64,000 nucleotides of DNA from Loripinus fragilis (Eukaryota; Mollusca; Bivalvia; Lucinida; Lucinidae), in NCBI GenBank assembly GCA_964019695.1, contig OZ026516.1, positions 96,782,368 through 96,846,367 on the forward strand, written 5' to 3'. Made by a program: the position numbers and the translations under genes. The notes beneath the pieces are model-generated. The model was not told the DNA's origin, ran no database searches, and worked only from the letters and a program-made list of their open reading frames with translations. Positions 45,553-55,922 of the stretch are shown one piece after another. The stretch's first letter is position 1. Each line of letters starts with the position of its first letter.

Positions 45553-46531
45553 CAAGAAATTTGGGTCTTTTCTACAACCCTGTGAGTATCCTATAGAAAG
45601 ATCCTGGTCTAAAGCACGCCAATTTCACAGATCTTGATGTACCAATTCCGGCTCCGCGCAGTGTCTTCCATGCATCCAACGGTCCATGACGTGGGTCGCG
45701 CCTATAGCAATGCACCAGACTCCTGGGGAGTACGGATTGGGAATAAAAAAACGCAGTGTCTCGGGGTCCGGTACCCGACTCCTAGACTACGAGGCTAGGG
45801 ATCCGGTATCGGACTCCGAGCCACGCCTGTGAGGACTGTCTCGGAGTCCGGAAGTGTGTGATATGGCTACTGATAAGTCTAGGGATACGGGTCCGTATCT
45901 ACACGTTTACCATATGTACTAAAAGTTATTTTACCAACAAAAACTCGTTTATACTCTCCGACTTTAAAAAAACAATTGTCTTATGTGTTGAAGTTTTCAC
46001 TTTGCATCGTGACCGTCCGCCATCTTTGATCCTCGAAGGGAAGCTTAGTTAGCTATTATATATTACATTTTCAAACAAGTATAAACTTATACAAAAGGTA
46101 TAAGATTTTTAACGGACAATAGTAAAAAAATAACTTTATAATTTCGCATACTTTATTCTTATTAGTTTTTTTTTCTGATCCTTATTTTTCAATTTCAAAA
46201 GCCATAAATAAAGGTAATTAATGTCAGGAGGAACTTACAATCGCATCAGTGAATTTGCGCCGGGTTTGCGGTTCTTTAATTGATGTTTTTCTCAGTGTTT
46301 TTATTACGTTTTATTAAAAAAACATTTCATAATATCTGTTATTTGTCTATTTGATTATTGTCCGTGAGGTTAATGCCAATTTGCACTTTCATTGAAGTAA
46401 GCAAACGGCGATTACAGGTACATTGTTTAATTGCTTTCATACCCTCTAATTGGTCACTGACAAGGATAATCCTAAAGGTGAGGTACGAAACAGCTCTATA
46501 TGATCCCCTGAAATATTACAAAGCTACCAAG

Positions 46532-46704
46532 CAATGTTGAGCCATCATTGGTACGCCAGTGAAACGCCATTGAAATGGCGTTTCGCTGTCGGGACGATGA
46601 TGGCCCGCATCGGCCCGATTTTAGTGATATTTGATCCCCTTATCAACTATATAAAGAAAAAAAATTGGACCCCCTCGGAAAAAAACTTTCTTGATCCGCG
46701 CATG
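46532..46704 (-). mobile_element. GGATCCAGA-end MITE, copy 4 (partial)
   Basis: In reverse orientation: GCGCGGATCAAGAAAG end, GAGGGGGTCCAAT, AAATCGGGCC and the AACGCCATTGAAATGGCGTT palindrome. It sits inside the duplicated unit. Confidence 0.75.
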
Positions 46705-47073
46705 GTATTTATAACCTGCAAGCACAGACCAGATGCCACAGAACATAAGCGTAAATGTTTATTAGTTTCACATATTGTGTAGGTACTGAAAAGAACCGCC
46801 TCATTGATACGTTCTTTTGAGCACCAACAATTTATGCATACTAGGGGCTTTTTGTGTCTGTCTGTCGTCTATTCCATAGCCTCCTCTTCAAGCTCATTTA
46901 GGATAGGATGCAAGGCCGATGGTGGTCCGAAGTTATTCACAATACATCAGCCGTTTTGGCCCGATATAACATGCATGGGCCGATGGTGGCCCGATGTAGC
47001 TTTCTGGCACGGGAATTTATTCTCAGCAAAAAAGCTATATATGATCTTCTGAAAAATTACAAAGCTACTTAGC

Positions 47074-47273
47074 AATGTTGAGCCATCATTGGTACGCCAG
47101 GGAAACGCCATTGAAATGGCGTTTCGCTGTTGGGACGATGATGGCCCGCATCGGCCCGATTTTAGTGATATTTGATCCCCTTATCAACTAGATAAGATAT
47201 TTGATCCCCTTATCAACTATGTACAGAAAAAAATTGGACCCCATCGGAAAAAAACTTTCTTGATCCACGCATG
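47074..47273 (-). mobile_element. GGATCCAGA-end MITE, copy 5 (partial)
   Basis: Same as copy 4, carried along by the tandem duplication, with the internal 27-base duplication GATATTTGATCCCCTTATCA. Confidence 0.75.
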
Positions 47274-47437
47274 GTATTTATAACCTGCAAGCACAGACCA
47301 GACGCCATAGACCGTAACCGGAAATGTTTATTAGTTACACATATTGTGTAGGTACTGAAAAGAACCGTCTCATTGATACGTTCTTTTGAGCACCAACAAT
47401 TTATGCAAGCTGCGGGCTTTTTGTGTCTGTCTGTCGT

Positions 47438-47629
47438 CTATTCCATTGCCTTCTCTTCCAGCACATTTAGGATAGGATGCAAGGCACACATCAAAGTCAG
47501 GGCGTAGGGAAGATCTGCGTGGTTACGTTTATTCCATCTGACGCAAAGTCTTCTTATAAAGCTATGTCCGAAGATGCCGCAGTAAGGTCCACTGCCGTTG
47601 TCCCAGTAGTTAGTCTCTTTGAAAGCCAT
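47438..47629 (-). pseudogene. SGNH-hydrolase-like N-terminal fragment
   Basis: The minus frame from ATG 47629 reads MAFKETNYWDN, then GPYCGIFGHSFIRRLCVRWN. GxSFIRRL after two hydrophobic residues matches block I of SGNH-fold hydrolases (Ser nucleophile), as in many invertebrate retro/tyrosine-recombinase-associated proteins with a GHSFVRRL motif. The later blocks (Gly, Asn, DxxH) are absent; the frame ends after 63 residues. The tandem copy 1 retains only the last part. Probably a captured gene piece inside the long-TIR element. Confidence 0.45.
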
Positions 47630-48639
47630 AGTTGAATAATGAATCTACACTGTAGATTATTTTGTTAAGTACAGGTGAGCTTATTTGACACTGCTCGCTC
47701 ATCTCACTCATCAGCTGCCAAGGAGTAGTTAATTGGTTTCTTTAATTGAAGATGTGAGATAATTGCTGGTGAGAAGATAATTGATTTGTTACAGGTGAAT
47801 AATTTCCTTTACTCATGGTATGTTTAAAAAATTAAGGATAAGAAAAAAATATATGTATAGAATAATGTTCTTTCTAACTTTACCGCTATATACCGCTTTA
47901 TCGATTTTATATACCTTTTGTATAAGCTTATACTTGTTTGACAGTAAATAAGATTAGCTTCCCTTTGAGGATCAAAGATGGTGGACGGAACAAAGTGAAA
48001 TTAACAACGCGAGTTTTGTTGGTTATATAGTCACTACATAAATTGTGCAGGTACGGACCCGTCTCCCTAGACTTGTCAGAAATTGTTTTAGCAAACTACC
48101 AGACCACGTGCATGTACGGACCCGTATCCCTAGGCTTGTCAGTAGTTGTTTTACAATATACCGGACCCCGAGACATTCCTCATAGGCGCGGCCCGGGGTC
48201 CGGTACCGGACCCCTAGAATGAGTGTCTAGGGGTCCGGTACCGGATCCCTAGCCTCGTTGTCTAGGAGTCGGGTACCGGACCCCGAGACACTGCGATAAA
48301 AAAAAACTAAGATGGCAGACACGATTACTAAATCTGCCTGGCAATCTATTTTCAACTTGTTACAAAAGTATGGAGATTTACAAGAAAAGTATTACCAGAA
48401 TGTGTTCACTTTGACAACTAGCTGATGAAAGGTAAATTGATTTTGCCTTGTTAATTAGTTTTTAGCTTCTTTCATTTTGCATAAAAGCTGACAAGTTCCC
48501 CACCCCCTGTCCCTGCCTCTGTACACAGAAAATAACCAGTGATTAACTGTGATTTGCAAATAAATTTGTGTTGAGTTGAGTTGAGTGAAAGAGTTGACTA
48601 CTTGCGAGACAATACAGTCAAAGGGCTGTTAATAACTTT

Positions 48640-48978
48640 TGAGCACCCAGGACAAGTATTAAATTGGATGGAATTGTGGTAAATTGGAGAATAGCTAAGG
48701 AGAATGGTCTCACTGTTTGAGTAATTGAAATTTAGCTTTAATATTTGTGATTGAAAACATGTTGTGGATGCTCAGGGGGGATCACCTCATTGAGATGGTT
48801 CTTTTGAGCACCCAAAACAGGTGTTAAAATTGAAATTGATGGATGGGATCATAGTTTCTCCAGTTTGCCTAGTTGGAGGGCGGTTTTCTTGTTTACAATG
48901 GAAAAAAATGTCATGGATGCTCACGAGGGCCATCTCCTTGGAGACGGTACTTTTGAGCATCCAGGACAAATGTTATGT
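48640..48978. repeat. CTCATTGAG palindrome repeats, short cluster
   Basis: Two full units (CACCTCATTGAGATGGTTCT..., centre 48787; CATCTCCTTGGAGACGGTAC, centre 48931) and one half unit at 48638. Same family as the 53-58 kb arrays. Confidence 0.75.
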
Positions 48979-49573
48979 CCAGGTCACACATTCACGGATT
49001 TGACGCAGGATTAACCAAGGATACGATCCTGCATCATCCTTGGCAATCCGTATTTAGAGATTATCTCATGGCGTTTTGGTTATCGCCGGAAGTATCGACC
49101 CGAGACCCCATTATCAGCCTGAGAGCTTTAGCTGGAGGGCTGATAATGGTCGAGGGTTGATACTGAGGGTGAATACCAAAACCCCATGTTATAATCTGTT
49201 TATCACATATTCTATTTCAATGCGTTTGGCGTTAAAAAGTGTAAGTAGAACAGAGGAATGGCGTAATTTTTGCGTTACGTCACACCACTTGTTTACATCT
49301 GACGTCATCAAATGATCAACGTTACGTGCCGGGCATGATAACCTCTCTCCATTCAAAATACATGACTTCCGGTTATCATAACGGCAGGCTGATAACCAGT
49401 TGGCGGGAAAGGGCTTATCGCATATGCAGACTTTGGGTTATCAAGGCAAAATGTGTCTTAAAAATGTGATAATAGTCTGTATATTTCCATATTGCATCCG
49501 TAATCACACGTAGTAGTACTTGCGTTGTGCATCCATATCGGACTACGAGGTGATCCGTGAATGTGTGACCTGG
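48979..49573. mobile_element. Element with CCAGGTCACACATTCACGGAT ends, 595 bp
   Basis: TIR CCAGGTCACACATTCACGGA at the left and its complement at the right. Inside, CCATTATCAGCC and GGCTGATAATGG form another inverted pair around 49115. No ORF of note. TSD not clear. Confidence 0.8.
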
Positions 49574-49599
49574 GCATTAAATAGATGGATTTGAGAGTT

Positions 49600-50340
49600 T
49601 CTTCATGGTCATGTTGCATATCAAATTAATTGGAGTCAAGACTGCATCAACATGGTCCCAAATATTTTGACTGCAGTCCCCCTCCCATGACTCTGGGGAT
49701 GGGATCAATAGGTCAAAGTTCAAGCTTTTTCAGAACTTGGTCATTGTTACATATCAAATAAAGGGAATCACGAAATGCAGCAACACAGTAGCAAATATTT
49801 TGGCTGCAGACCCCCTCCCCCCTTCCCCTGGGGATTGGGTCAGTAGGTCAAATTCAACTTTTTCAGAACATATCAAATTAAGAAAGAGAATCGCAAATGC
49901 AGCAACTCGGTAGTAAATATTTTGCTCTCCGACCCTAGGGGTCAAAAGGTCAAACTTTAACTCTTTCAGATCAATGTCATGTTGCATATCTAATTAAAGG
50001 GAATCTCTAATGCAGCAACATGGTCGCATATATTTTGTCTGCAGACCTCCCCCTACACTCCCATCTCGACCCTGGGGGTGGGGTCAATAGGTCTAAATTC
50101 AACTTTTTTAGAACATGGTCATGTTGCATAACAAATTACAGGGAATGGAGCATAGAGCACCATTTCGCAAGCACATATTCTCTCCTTACACACAGACCCT
50201 CAACCTGCGGTTTGGATTAAAGGGTAAAAATTCTGAATGTGGTCATGTTGCATATCAAATTTAGGGTAAAGCAGTATAGACTAACATAGAAGCAAACACT
50301 TTGACCTTACACACAACCCTGACCTCTGGGTCAGGTTGAA
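49600..50340 (+). repeat. Tandem repeat, about 105-135-bp unit, six copies
   Basis: GGTCATGTTGCATATCAAATTA recurs at about 49607, 49739, 49868, 49975, 50119 and 50243, each followed by ATGCAGCAACA-GGT, AAATATTTTG-CTGCAGACCCCC and GGGGTCAATAGGTCAAA. A single related word is at 59008. Non-coding. Confidence 0.85.
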
Positions 50341-51439
50341 GTCAGATATTGAAATTATACAGATTAGTTTATTTTTTATTGAACTAACCCCTGAAAACTA
50401 GTTGATAGGCTTATAACTTTGATCTGTATGATACCCAAGGTGAACTTAGGGGTTGGAGAAATGGGATTTATATTTTGTCATTTATAAGTTTCTCTAAAGT
50501 AACCCTTCGCCCGGGATATAAATTCGACAAATTTGCCTTGATTGACAGCTGTTTGGCAAGGCGACACATCCGATTCTCGGAATTCAAGTGCTCATATCCT
50601 TATCTTATTGTTTCAAGCTGTATATACCATGTACAAATTAATTTGAATAAAATATAATATTTAATCCAATTGAAACTGCCGAATCATTTAAGATTCATAG
50701 CTGGATGTTGGGCCTAATAATACTTTTCCAGTCTTCAATCTTGGAAATCTGGGTGATATTCATTCAATTTCACGTGATAATATAACTCAATATTTCCCCA
50801 TTCACATATATTTGTTAAGGATGGTCCACCTTAGCTTTTCAGCAAGGGGTCAATGGCTTTAGATTAAACACTGTTTAGCCTGACCTAATATAGAGCCTTG
50901 TATATTTTCAGTCAGACTGAAAAACAGTAAGGATTCTGGTCAGATAGCTCCACAGACACCAGCTGATCTTAATTGACAGTACATGTATTTGAAAAAAAGG
51001 ATAAATCCAGACTCAGCAGGACTTGGTTTATATTTAAATGTTCTTCAGAGCATCAACATGCAGCAGCTGCCATCCAGCAGCCTATGTCAGAAATGCAGGA
51101 TTAACATGGTTTTCAGTAGCCAGGAGGCTGTAGAGGCTTCTATGGTGAACACATACTTCACTGACAAGAGGGACATCAGGCAGGCAGTTTGGTCCCTCAG
51201 CTGAACATGCTGAATGGTGATAAATGAGGTAAGATTTTGACCTTAGTACTGTAGTAAATATTTTTGAGCTGATTGGATTACTGCAATACATTAAGAGACT
51301 GACCCAGAATCTATGTTGCTGTACAATTATCTAAATAAGTAAGACAGATGTGTTTAGCACAAATCCCCCACCCACATTCTTCCAGAGCACTGCAAGTCAC
51401 CAATGGTTATGTACTAAGTACTACTAGTCAATTGTATAG
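50341..51439. other. Non-coding DNA
   Basis: A 73-codon plus frame (50983-51204) ends in a plausible-looking stretch (VNTYFTDKRDIRQAVWSLS) but has no recognised domain, so I do not call it. Confidence 0.4.
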
Positions 51440-52144
51440 GCTCAAGATGAGCTATTGTGATCATAAGATGTCCGTCGTCCGTCATTAATTTCCTTTAAAT
51501 AACGTCTCCTATACCAATTGGTGGTATTTCACCAAACTTCACAGAAATCCCGCTTCAAAGCACTTAATGAGCTATTGTGATCGTTAGAAGTCTGTCGTCG
51601 TCTGTGGTCAACATTTGCATCAAAGGACATCTCCTAAACTACTTTCTGGAATTTGGCCAAACTTGGCAGGAATGATCTTTATATAGCCCTCTTTGATAAT
51701 TTTTCAAATGATTTTGGTCAACACAAGATGTAAAATTTAAAAAATGTTTTTGTCTGTACCACAAGACATACAGATTTGATATTTGGTTTGTAGCATCATC
51801 TAGTCAACCTCTACCAAACTTGTTCAAATTATGCCCATTATGCCCATGGGCCATAAATGGGCCTGTCCCTGGGGTTACATGTGATACATAGGCTTCTATA
51901 GGGAAAACATAAAAAATCTTCTTGTCTAAAACCACAAGGCATAGAGCTTTGATATTTGGTATGTAGCATCACCAAGACTAGTGGACCTCTGCCAAGTTTG
52001 TTCAAATTATGATCCTGGGGCCGAAAATGGTCCTGTCCCAAGGGGCCACATGTTTTACACAGGCTTATTGAAAACATGAAAAAATCTTCTTGTATGAAAC
52101 CACAAATCATAGAGCCTCGATACATCTAGGGATGACAGGATATG

Positions 52145-52796
52145 CAGGGCTGTGGAAATACCATGCCCAACTTGTCCGACCTGGTCCCATTTCATTCAGG
52201 ACAAGTTGAAAATTTCAATTTACTTGTCCTTGGACAAGTGCAAAATTTGTCATCAAGTTAATAAAATTTTGTATTTCATATTTAGATTAATCATTATGAG
52301 TTCACATGTTGCATTGAAAACATGTGTGGATCCTGAACAGCTGGCTTCTTCAGAAGCCAGCTGATCTGGATCTACACTTTTTACAAGAGAGTTGATATCT
52401 GCATGGTTTCATACTGTTTTCGAAAGTGTAAATTGTTTAAGCACAGATAGGAATAAGGCTTAAATGAAATATATGTGTGGTTCCTGTTGCCTACCTACCC
52501 TATTTTTTTTCAACCCCCTAAACATTAAAATGGTCTTCTGAGAAAAATACCTAAAATGGGCACTTTTTCAGATTTTGTCACTATTTTCTTTGTTAAATGT
52601 TACAACAAAATTTAATAATTTCCCTACCTACCTACCCTAAATTTTGTTGGTATGCAACAGGAACCACACATATATTTCATTTAGGCCTAAGCTAATCTGA
52701 CACTATCGGACAAGTAAAATTTTCTTTGGACAAGTACATTATGGCCATTTACTTGACCCTGGACAAGTAGAAAATTTTACTATTTCCACACCCCTG
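52145..52796. mobile_element. hAT-type MITE, 652 bp
   Basis: TIRs CAGGGCTGTGGAAATA and TATTTCCACACCCCTG (hAT consensus CAGGGGTGTGG) with flanking direct repeats CAGGATATG at 52136-52144 and 52797-52805 (8-bp hAT duplication plus one chance base). Subterminal motif TTGTCC.GGACAAGT occurs four times. It splits the coding region of the LINE between Arg-Ile-Cys codons. Confidence 0.92.
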
Positions 52797-52797
52797 C

Positions 52798-53028
52798 AGG
52801 ATATGTGAATTATGTTTTCATAACAAAATTGGTGATGAATATCATTATTTAATTGAGTGTTCTTACTTTAGTGATGCTAGAAGGGTTTATCTGCCAAGGA
52901 ACTTGCTTGCTAGACCAAATACTTTTAGGTGCCTTATGTGTTCAGGTGATACTCAGGAACTATTCAAGATAGCAAAATACTGTAAAATAGTGCTAAAGAC
53001 ATTTCAAGAAATTTTCAGGAATATATAA
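52798..53028 (+). pseudogene. LINE ORF2 C-terminal zinc-knuckle end
   Basis: Translation RICELCFHNKIGDEYHYLIE CSYF... matches the C-terminal CxxC...H...C motif found at the end of many LINE ORF2 proteins (CxLC-x(7)-DEYHYLxECxYF), followed by a K-rich LFKIAKYCKIVLKTFQ stretch and stop TAA at 53026-53028. The 5' part was already cut, and the hAT MITE interrupts it. Confidence 0.8.
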
Positions 53029-53274
53029 GTGTTTGTTACACCATTTCATATAGATCTCATTGACATATTATGGATCTCACAGCCATTATAATACATGTTA
53101 ATGATTTTTTTTGCGTCTAGTCATCATGGAACTAGTCAAGATACTCTGATGAGTATTGAAACCATATACATTCTGCATGATCTCTCAGGGTTTCTTCATG
53201 TTTTGCACTGAAGTATTGCTATTCATAGATCCAGATAAGGAAATTTTAATTGCGTAAACTTTTAATTATTCTCT

Positions 53275-54400
53275 TACCTATTAATTTGAACATGTGATTT
53301 GGGTGCTCGAGGGGACCGTCTCATTGAGACGGTTTTTTTGAGTACCCACACCATATGTTTTGGATGAGAAATGAAGAGGATAATATTCCAATATGCACTC
53401 TTATCTGGAGGCCTGGCTGTTTTATTTGGGTAAACTTTTAATTAATTTCTTACCCATTAATTTAAACATGTGTTTTTGGTGCTGAAGGGGACCGTCTCAT
53501 TGAGACAGTTCTTTTGAGTACCCACACCATATGTTTTGTAAATGCTATTCATAGATCCAGATAAGGAAATTTTATTTGCGTAGATAAGGAAATTTTATTT
53601 GCGTAAACTTTTAATTGTTTTCTTACCCATTAATTTGAACATGTGTTTTGGGTGCTCGAGGGACCGTCTCATTGAGACGGTTCTTTTGAGTACCCACACC
53701 ATATGTTTTGGATGAGAAATGAAGAAAATAATATTCCAATACACACTTTTATCTGGATGACTGGCCGTTTTATTTGCATAAACTTTAATTAATTTCTTAC
53801 CCATTAATTTAAACATGTGTTTTGGGTGCTGAAGGGGACCGTCTCATTGAGACAGTTCTTTTGAGTACCCACACCATATGTTTTGTATTGCTATTCATAG
53901 ATCCAGATAAGGAAATTTTATTTGCGTAAACTTTTAATTGTTTTCTTACCCATTAATTTGAACATGTGTTTTGGGTGCTCGAGGGACCGTCTCATTGAGA
54001 CGGTTCTTTTGAGTACCCACACCATATGTTTTGGATGAGAAATAAAGAAAATAATATTCCAATACACACTTTTATCTGGAGGCCTGGCTGTTTTATTTGC
54101 ATAAACTTTTAATTAATTTCTTACCCATTCATTTAAACATGTGTTTTGGGTGCTGAAGGGGACCGTCTCATTGAGACGGTTCTTTTGAGTACCCACACCA
54201 TATGTTTTGTATTGCTATTCATAGATCCAGATAAGGAAATTTTATTTGCGCAAACTTTTAATTTTCTTACCCATTAATTTGAATATGTGTTTTGGGTGCT
54301 CAAGGGGGCCGTCTCATTGAGACGGTTCTTTTGAGTACCCACACCATATGTTTTGGATAAGAAATAAAGAAAATAATATTCCAATACGCACTCTTATCTG
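53275..54400 (+). repeat. Dimeric tandem array with a palindrome in each half-unit
   Basis: Seven half-units of about 165-175 bases. Type A has GTGCTCGAGGGACCGTCTC and TTGGATGAGAAATGAAGAAA; type B has GTGCTGAAGGGGACCGTCTC and TTGTATTGCTATTCATAGAT. They alternate A-B-A-B-A-B-A, so the higher unit is about 330-350 bases. Each half-unit includes the palindrome GACCGTCTCATTGAGACGGT and TTTTGAGTACCCACACCATA. Confidence 0.92.
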
Positions 54401-55375
54401 GAGGCCTGGCTATTCTCATCTAAAGTGGTGTTTAATTGCTTGGAGGTCTCACTGTGTTTGCTTCAAGTAGACATGAATACCCACTGAGGAGAAAATGCTG
54501 ATTCTAGTAATCATATTTTAAACTTTCCTCAAATTTTTATTTGTTAGTATGTTTTGACTTGCACCCCGGTTAGGGGTTTTGGTCAATGAATAAAACTCTC
54601 AAAACTCTCAAACTCTCGATATTTGATATGAAGTATAACCTAGTAGATCTCTACCAACTTTGTTCAAGTTATACCCCTGGGGCCAAAAATGTTCCCGCCT
54701 CAGTGGTCACATGATTTACATAGGCTTTAAAAAGGAAAACTTGAAAAAATCTTCTTGTCTGAAACCACAAGGCTTAGATATTTGGTATGTAGCATCACCT
54801 CTAAGGGGATCGGGAACTAATTATATCAACATATCCTAGGAGTCAAAAGCTGAGAGGAACTCCGAGGCTATCATCTGGCAAATGGATGCATCTGATTGGA
54901 TGATGAGGCTAAAGTAAAAATATATTTTATTCTCTAGCAGATGCAAAAATTAATTTTCTTCAAATTGGTACATAGATTACTACCAGATGCATTTATATTT
55001 TGTTTTTTTAGAGCAAAAAGTAAAAATAGTGATTTCTAATAGGAACTGGGACGGGGTTTTCCAAAAATATGGCAGCCATTAATCAACATGCAACAGTTGA
55101 AAAAAAAGCAGGTGAATGTATGTTTTCTCAATTCTTATTCCCCTTATTCATGGTTTGGCTTGAATTTAAGGCATATGGTGATGCCCCACATGTATTGTGA
55201 GATGCAGAATAAACTGTCGAATACTAGGGGTTCACCATTGGGGTCTATGGGAGAAATAATTAGTTCACTGTGCCCTATACTATTTCTTCAAGTGGATGAA
55301 TTTTGTTGCTTTTGAGGTAAATTGTCCATTTCTAGGAATGCTTTGAGCATGCTGCTGATAAATTAATACCTAAAC

Positions 55376-55762
55376 ATGGAACACATGTACATATTTTGGG
55401 AAAAAATTGAAAGGAGCCTTCAAAAGTACTCTGTAAAGGGGGGTGGGGGCTGCATATTGTGGTCGGGTAGCTCTGACCGCCATGGATATGGTCGAAAGAC
55501 AGTAACCTGGTGCACAACAGGCAAGCAAAAAGTTGAACTGGCTCACAGAGTGGCCTATATGCTACATAAAAAGGTAACAGAGCTTCCCCGTACCAATGAT
55601 GCTGGTGATTTAATGGACGTCAGCCACCTGTGCCATGAGAAACTGTGCATAAACCCAGATCACCTGGTTATTGAACGTCATTCAGAAAATATGTCACGTG
55701 ATGCTTGTTTTAGACTTGGAAGCTGCACGACGGAGCATTCTCCATCTTGCATTTTGGGATAG
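55376..55762 (+). CDS. His-Me finger (I-PpoI-like, HNH superfamily) endonuclease
   Basis: A 128-residue frame with the zinc-binding homing-endonuclease fold (zf-His_Me type). After CILWSG (Cys26) and a HGYGR/AHRVAYMLHK region comes VSHLCHEKLCINPDHLVIE (82-100) and NMSRDAC (105-111), then C117, H121 and C125. Compared with I-PpoI, the general-base His (84), metal-site Asn (105), zinc ligands C86, C91, H96 and the second site C111, C117, H121, C125 are all there. A likely acceptor CCATTTCTAG ends at 55335, and an exon with ATGCAACAG... and donor GCAG|GTGAAT lies at 55088-55111, so the true N-terminus may be spliced; the 55335-55376 link would need a frame change. It converges on the Mutator-like pseudogene 160 bases away. 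Predicted nicking or cutting of DNA; biological role unknown. Confidence 0.75.
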   Translation: MEHMYIFWEKIERSLQKYSVKGGGGCILWSGSSDRHGYGRKTVTWCTTGKQKVELAHRVAYMLHKKVTELPRTNDAGDLMDVSHLCHEKLCINPDHLVIERHSENMSRDACFRLGSCTTEHSPSCILG

Positions 55763-55922
55763 GATGATTGCTTTTTGTTGTTATACTGTAAGTGTGATCC
55801 TGTTTAGTTGTTTTTTTAGTTGTTTGTCTCAATGTGCAGCTCTTCAAAGTGTAACAATGGTCCTTGCTTACTTTGGCTCTCAATTGCCTTGTTTTGGCCT
55901 TTTTAAGAAGCAATTGGCCTTT

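Larger units (their letters stand above)
46490..47490. repeat. Tandem duplication inside the long-TIR element
   Basis: 46495-46915 and 47035-47483 are near copies (GCAATGTTGAGCCATCATTG, ATAACCTGCAAGCACAGACC, TGTGTCTGTCTGTCGTCTAT, TTTAGGATAGGATGCAAGGC). Offset is 542 bases at the left and 569 at the right because copy 2 repeats GATATTTGATCCCCTTATCA. Copy 1 stops at GCAAGGC, where it changes to GATGGTGGTCCGA. Confidence 0.9.
45752..48295. mobile_element. Long-TIR element with 9-bp direct repeat (MULE-like)
   Basis: The left arm 45752-46200 and right arm 47830-48295 are inverted copies over about 450 bases: both start CGCAGTGTCTCGGGGTCCGG, then GACTCCTAGAC, AAGTCTAGGGA-ACGGGTCCGTA, CGCCATCTTTGATCCTC, and ACAAGTATAA.CTTATAC. 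ATAAAAAAA directly flanks both ends (45743-45751, 48296-48304). Long TIRs plus a 9-bp duplication are the hallmark of Mutator-like elements; the A-rich site weakens this. The interior has a tandem duplication and an SGNH-like fragment but no transposase, so it is non-autonomous. Confidence 0.7.
52117..54612 (+). mobile_element. 5'-truncated LINE with satellite-filled 3' region
   Basis: It starts in the C-terminal part of ORF2 and ends in AATAAAACTCTCAAAACTCTC, a microsatellite-like LINE tail preceded by GTTAGGGGTTTTGGTCAATG. The 3' region contains the dimeric palindrome array 53275-54400. Flanking TCGATA on both sides may be a short target duplication. It also hosts a hAT MITE. Confidence 0.7.
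51440..54830 (+). repeat. Molluscan-type repeat split by a later insertion
   Basis: 51440-52116 has GTCCGTCGTCCGTC, then two units of about 190 bases with TTTGATATTTGGTATGTAGC, TCTACCAAACTTGTTCAAAT and CACATG.TTTACA.AGGCTT. The third unit breaks off at GAGCCTCGATA (52118) and resumes at CTCGATATTTGATATG (54605) to 54830. The 2.5 kb between is a LINE insertion. Confidence 0.8.

Noticed and set aside
50983..51204. 73-codon plus frame with protein-like end
   Set aside because: Composition is plausible but there is no domain, signal or convincing acceptor; I cannot support it as an exon.
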